From Brugia malayi (lineage: Eukaryota; Nematoda; Chromadorea; Rhabditida; Onchocercidae), in the NCBI RefSeq assembly GCF_000002995.4, contig NW_025062476.1, positions 5,135,001 to 5,199,000 of the forward strand: a stretch of DNA of 64,000 bases. The letters are read 5' to 3'. Under the pieces are notes generated by a model, which was given only the letters and a program-made list of their open reading frames with translations, ran no database searches and was not told where the DNA came from. The position numbers and the translations under genes are program-made. How positions within the stretch are numbered: the stretch's first letter is position 1; every line of letters begins with the position of its first letter. Positions 59,749 through 64,000 of the stretch are shown here, piece after piece.

Positions 59749-62700
59749 ATGCAATGGATGGATTTATCACAATATTTGCCAATATCATTGATATTAATCA
59801 TTTTTATCATTCTTGGCTTTGATCACTTTTGTTTTACCTCACTTATAAGTCCTACCAACTTCCAACAAGTTAGTTATTTTTACATTTAAATAATTTGTTT
59901 AAAAAATTATTCATATTCTGTGACGTTGTCCAAATAATTAATGATTAATTTTTTTAGGGTACAACTGAAATTGGTTTATTTCGTTCAGCAATTAATTGTA
60001 CATTAATTGTTATTGCACCATTAATACTTATTCTACCTATTACATTACCTGGTAAATTATGCGATTTTGTTAGTTAAGTTAATAAAATTTTCTAAATAAT
60101 TTTTGTTCAGAAAGAAAAAAAAAACTAAATATTTATCCCATAATAAGTTTTGTATTAGAAATATTTAAAATAATTTGCCTTTTATATGCTGAAATACATA
60201 TTATTTACTATAATTACGATATTAATAAATCAAAAATTTTCATGAAATATTATTCATAGTAAAAGTAATTGTTAGTGATAATATTAAAATGTTTTAAATG
60301 AATTATATTTTGTAAAAATGATTTTTTTTTCTTTTTTTTTTCAGCTTTTTTTCAAATTTAAAATGTTTTATTTGTTGCAGCTGAACTGATAGTACATTAT
60401 CTGTTGGGCTATGGATGCGCTGCATTATTAGCAATTTCACTAATTAGTCCAATATTACATTATAATCGATCACCCAGCATATGCTACTATATTAAATTAC
60501 GATTCAATCAGTCATTTCGTATGTGTGAAAAAAAATTAAAAATTGAAAAATTTTTTAACCTAAACTTTGCAATTTAAATATTACTTTTTCTTGAAAATTT
60601 TTGTTTAATATTTTAGCAATACTTTCACATTATTAAATTTTATATTTAATTTCTTAAATTTAAAATATTTTACTAAAATTCTATTTAAATAAATATTCAT
60701 TAAAATTTCAATTAAATTATTATTAATTAATTCTTTTACTAAAAGATTTATAAGCTTTTTTTTTTTGCACAATCAATGATAATAATTGCAATTAAAGATT
60801 GACGTATTTTAGTATATTTATTGGTATGCGTATTAAATATAATTTTTTTAATCATATTTACCGTAATATTATTGATAATGACAGTATCACTTATCACAAC
60901 ACGGATATCGTTCTTATCACCTTACAAAATATGTACGATATTAGGATATACTAGCATTTTTGCAATTGCTTTTGGTGGGCAAACAAGCGTTTCATCCAAT
61001 GTCTTCTTTGCATCAATTTGTGTGAGAGATAAAAAAATGCTTTTTTATTTTTAAATTTCATTTTAATTCTTCAGTTTCAATTTATGCTTAATAATAGCAA
61101 GGAAAAATGTAAGAAATTTAATTCATAAATGCAATAAAATGGATTTATTTTAATGTTTGAATTAAAAAAATATTCAAACATTATTGCTGATATTTTTATA
61201 CAAACAAATTAAAAATGCACTTCAAATTTGATAAAAATTATAAAATATTTATGAAAAATATAAAATTTTAGTTAGCAATGCTAGCAGCTTCATATATAAT
61301 ATTTGATAATTTAACGAATTACATATATAATTTTGTTGAAATCATATTATCTCACGATTATTTATCATTCGATTCATGGACAGCATTTTATTTGGGTATC
61401 TTAAATGGCTTACATTTCCTTATCACTAGTCCATTATTATATCAGGTTATCATAATTCTCATTGTCAGTGATTAAAAATTTGGTGATATGAAACATTTAT
61501 TAATGAACTACGATAAAAAAAAAACAAACAAAAATCAATGAACAAAAATTGTTTATTTAATTACAAATGTTACATTTTATTAACAATCGTTATACTATTT
61601 ATCGCTGATAATCTTTGATCAATTGATTGATTTATTGATGTAATCAAAATGAATAATCACACTAGTAATTAGTAATAAATTACGTATGCTAAAAATTAAT
61701 AGTTTACATTTTCATTGTTACTGAAAAATTTTTTTTACAGCAGTACTTCTCGCTTTCATCTTGTCGACGTTTACGTGAATCATTAGCTATTCACGTGGGA
61801 CTTTTTAGTCTGTTAACAAGCGTAATGCTAGTATCATCCAATTTATTTGCTAATAAAATTAATTGGTTTTGTCAAGTAAATTCATTTGCAATGTTTAATG
61901 TAAGCCATGAAGATATATCATTGGAGATAGAAAATGGATTATTCCCATCTCTAATTAATGCAGTATTATCACTTGTTGCTTCATTTGCTATCATTCTAAC
62001 TGAACTTACTTTGATAAATTTAATTTGGGAAGATTTACTAAGACCATTGCTAATACGACGATCACTTCAACAGCAAATTGGATCAATACAGGTTAATTTG
62101 TTATAATTTGCTCTTTTACACATAAATTCAAATTTAATAAATTTTGAATCATTCCACTGAATTATTTATAAAATTATTTATATTAATCAATGATGAAAAT
62201 GAATTTAGTACAAGGAATATTAGCTAATTTTGACAGAAATTTAACACAAATTTAAATTAATTTATAGGTTGGGTTATTAATAATTGGAAGTATAATTATT
62301 GCATTATCAAATGCTTGGCTTTATTTAGACAAGCCATTAAAATATGGCCCAATATCACTACTAATTTTAGGGTTAGCTTTTTTTTCGTATTCAAAATAAA
62401 TTATACTAAAATATTTACTAAATATTTACATAATAACATTTGGATTGTGTGTGAATTGTTTACAATTAATGGTGCAATAAATAAATATAATACACACATG
62501 CAACTATTTATTAATAATTAATTTTATTTTTATTTAAAATTCAAATCATATTTTAGCACTTTAACAGCTCCAATGACAGCACTTTATACCTGCAGCTATC
62601 TTTTTCCATTTTTAAATGGCAAAGGAGCAACAACTGGCTTACTTACTGGTATTTTCGGTACCCTGGTGCTATTTTACCTGTATTTCCGAGTCACACCTCT

Positions 62701-63670
62701 TCGATTTCACCATTTTCCACTACAATGTTTTAATGAAACATCAATTACACATTCATTAATATGGGCTGACTGTAAATTTGCATATTTCGAGTTAGATTTT
62801 GCATCAACAACACTACAAGCAATAGCTAATAAAGCACAAAAATTATTACCTATTCTGTGCGAAATACCAATTACATGGTACCCATTAACTACTTTTATAG
62901 TAAGTAATTATTTAATTCTTCAAATCATATAAAAACTCAAAAAGTATCGCAACATTTTTATCTCCTATAATTTATCATTTGAGTAAACAAAAAATTTTTT
63001 TACATAATTTTTTCCTTATTTTCAATTCAAAAAAAAGGTTTAACTAGTAGTTTGCATATTGTGTCATAAATTTCTTAATTTCTTCTTTATAGTCTAATTG
63101 ATATAAAAGCATTAATTTGCTTTAAATTGAAATATTATTAAGATATTTTAATATTGATCAAAATGATCAATGAAAATGATTGGATTAATAATTTATAATC
63201 TAATATTTCTTAAAATTAAGCAATAATAAATTATTATCTTATGTTTTTTTAAGATTTATAATATTTGTAGATTACTACATTATCAATGTTACTTGTATCA
63301 CTGTGTACGTGTAGCAGTAATACGGACGAATTTGATTGGAAATTAATAATCTGCGCACCTTATGTTGGAATATTTACACGTCATACTGATAATACAATCA
63401 GTAATGATAAGCATGTCGCGTTTGTTGAATGCGAATCATTTCGGTTAGCTTAGTTTTAATTTAATCAAATTTTATTTTTATAATTGATTACACTATTTAA
63501 GAATTTTTGTTTTATTTTTTATTATTTATTTTTTGAAATAAGCTAATTTACAAAAATTGAAAATTTAATGATATCCGAAGGAAAAAAAACTATGTTGTTT
63601 AATTTTCAGATATGCACAACAAACACCATATCCGGATACGGTAACCACAGTTACGCATATGATTCAGTGA
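59749..63670 (+). CDS. SLC5-type sodium/solute symporter
   Basis: A polytopic sodium-coupled carrier of the SSS/SLC5 family; the substrate cannot be inferred. Ten exons: 59749-59868, 59958-60051, 60381-60518, 60813-61021, 61272-61445, 61741-62091, 62268-62371, 62557-62899, 63271-63443 and 63610-63670. Phases match and give 588 aa. Hydrophobic spans occur in every exon except the last. Family landmarks are Y-I-K-L-R-F-N after the second span block, A-F-G-G followed by a hydrophobic stretch, Y-Q-Q-Y-F-S-L-S-S-C-R-R (the family's Q-R-Y-x-S-C region), F-P-F-L-N-G-K-G-A-T-T-G-L-L-T-G (about residues 412-427) and W-Y-P-L-T-T-F before the last span. The exon 6 acceptor is a CAG-CAG pair, so one Gln is uncertain. 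It is a divergent family member. A second acceptor for the last exon may give another C-terminus. Confidence 0.85.
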
Positions 63671-63797
63671 TGATTATCATGAACATAATAATGATTATTA
63701 TGAATTTAATGGTGATAATCATGGAACTAATGATGATTATAATGATTATCATGAGCTAAATGATGATAAGCATGGATTTCATATTGATTATTGCTAA
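63668..63797 (+). other. Alternative last exon of the symporter (acidic tail)
   Basis: An acceptor-like ATTCAG ending at 63667 would join exon 9 in phase (CG plus T) to 42 codons rich in Asp, Asn, His and Tyr, ending in TAA at 63797. This tail starts R-D-D-Y-H-E-H-N-N-D-Y-Y-E and would replace the 19-residue end of the main form. The DNA is an imperfect GAT/AAT/TAT triplet repeat, so the open frame might be fortuitous. Confidence 0.35.
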
Positions 63798-64000
63798 ATA
63801 TGTGTGACATTTGCTGGAGTGATTATTGTGATAACTATTCTCTTATCCTATCATAGGACTTTCGGAATTTTTTTTGCATTAATTTCAATTTTTAACTTGA
63901 ATTTCGAATTATTTCAAGTTTCTCAATTTAACCAATATACCACAATACTGCAAGTCAGTTAAGTTTTAAAAATGTAATTTAACTCAACTAATTACAAATT
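63798..64000. other. A/T-rich non-coding end of window
   Basis: Probable 3' UTR and flank of the symporter gene. Nothing further is visible. Confidence 0.4.

Overview
The window is about 72-75% A+T. Its genes are split into short exons (mostly 50-350 bases) with GT..AG introns, T-rich acceptors (TTTCAG, TTTTAG) and frequent homopolymer runs. There are no bacterial features. The gene content and style fit a nematode nuclear genome, most likely a filarial or other spirurid worm. The species cannot be read from the sequence alone. Gene models below were built by hand: each was joined exon by exon with matching splice phases and compared with remembered family features. No database search was run.

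Layout. (1) 1703-4705, minus: a 7-exon bZIP transcription factor (590 aa) with two separate bZIP regions and a 41-residue polyglutamine tract. (2) 4706-17075: about 12 kb without a convincing gene, holding microsatellites, a cluster of nuclear-receptor half-sites, a perfect CRE and, near its right end, a decayed copy of a ferroportin exon with its introns. (3) 17076-22978, minus: a complete 13-exon ferroportin (SLC40) iron exporter, 549 aa. (4) 24385-25785: a GC-rich cluster of exon-like blocks with good minus-strand splice sites but no continuous reading frame. (5) 27736-30613, minus: 26S proteasome lid subunit RPN9/PSMD13, 389 aa. It is divergent from (6) 31549-33208, plus: a 236-aa protein resembling the kinetochore subunit DSN1/KNL-3; the shared promoter contains a G-quadruplex motif. 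(7) 34325-40439, minus: a GILT-type secreted thiol reductase, 241 aa, with two introns of about 2.5 kb. (8) 42561-47402, minus: a gamma-tubulin complex (GCP/Spc97-98) family protein, 624 aa. It is divergent from (9) 48629-57330, plus: mitofusin FZO-1, 779 aa, 18 exons, whose intron 14 carries about 1.9 kb of TATC tetranucleotide repeat. (10) 59749-63670, plus: an SLC5-type sodium/solute symporter, 588 aa, with a possible alternative C-terminus.

The genes do not form a pathway. They are mostly single-copy housekeeping genes (proteasome, kinetochore, gamma-tubulin complex, mitochondrial fusion) mixed with membrane and lysosomal proteins and one regulatory gene with a large upstream non-coding domain. 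The most unusual points are the double-bZIP protein with a degenerate first basic region, the TATC array inside fzo-1, the ferroportin exon relic, the unexplained GC-rich spliced locus, and the alternative symporter tail.
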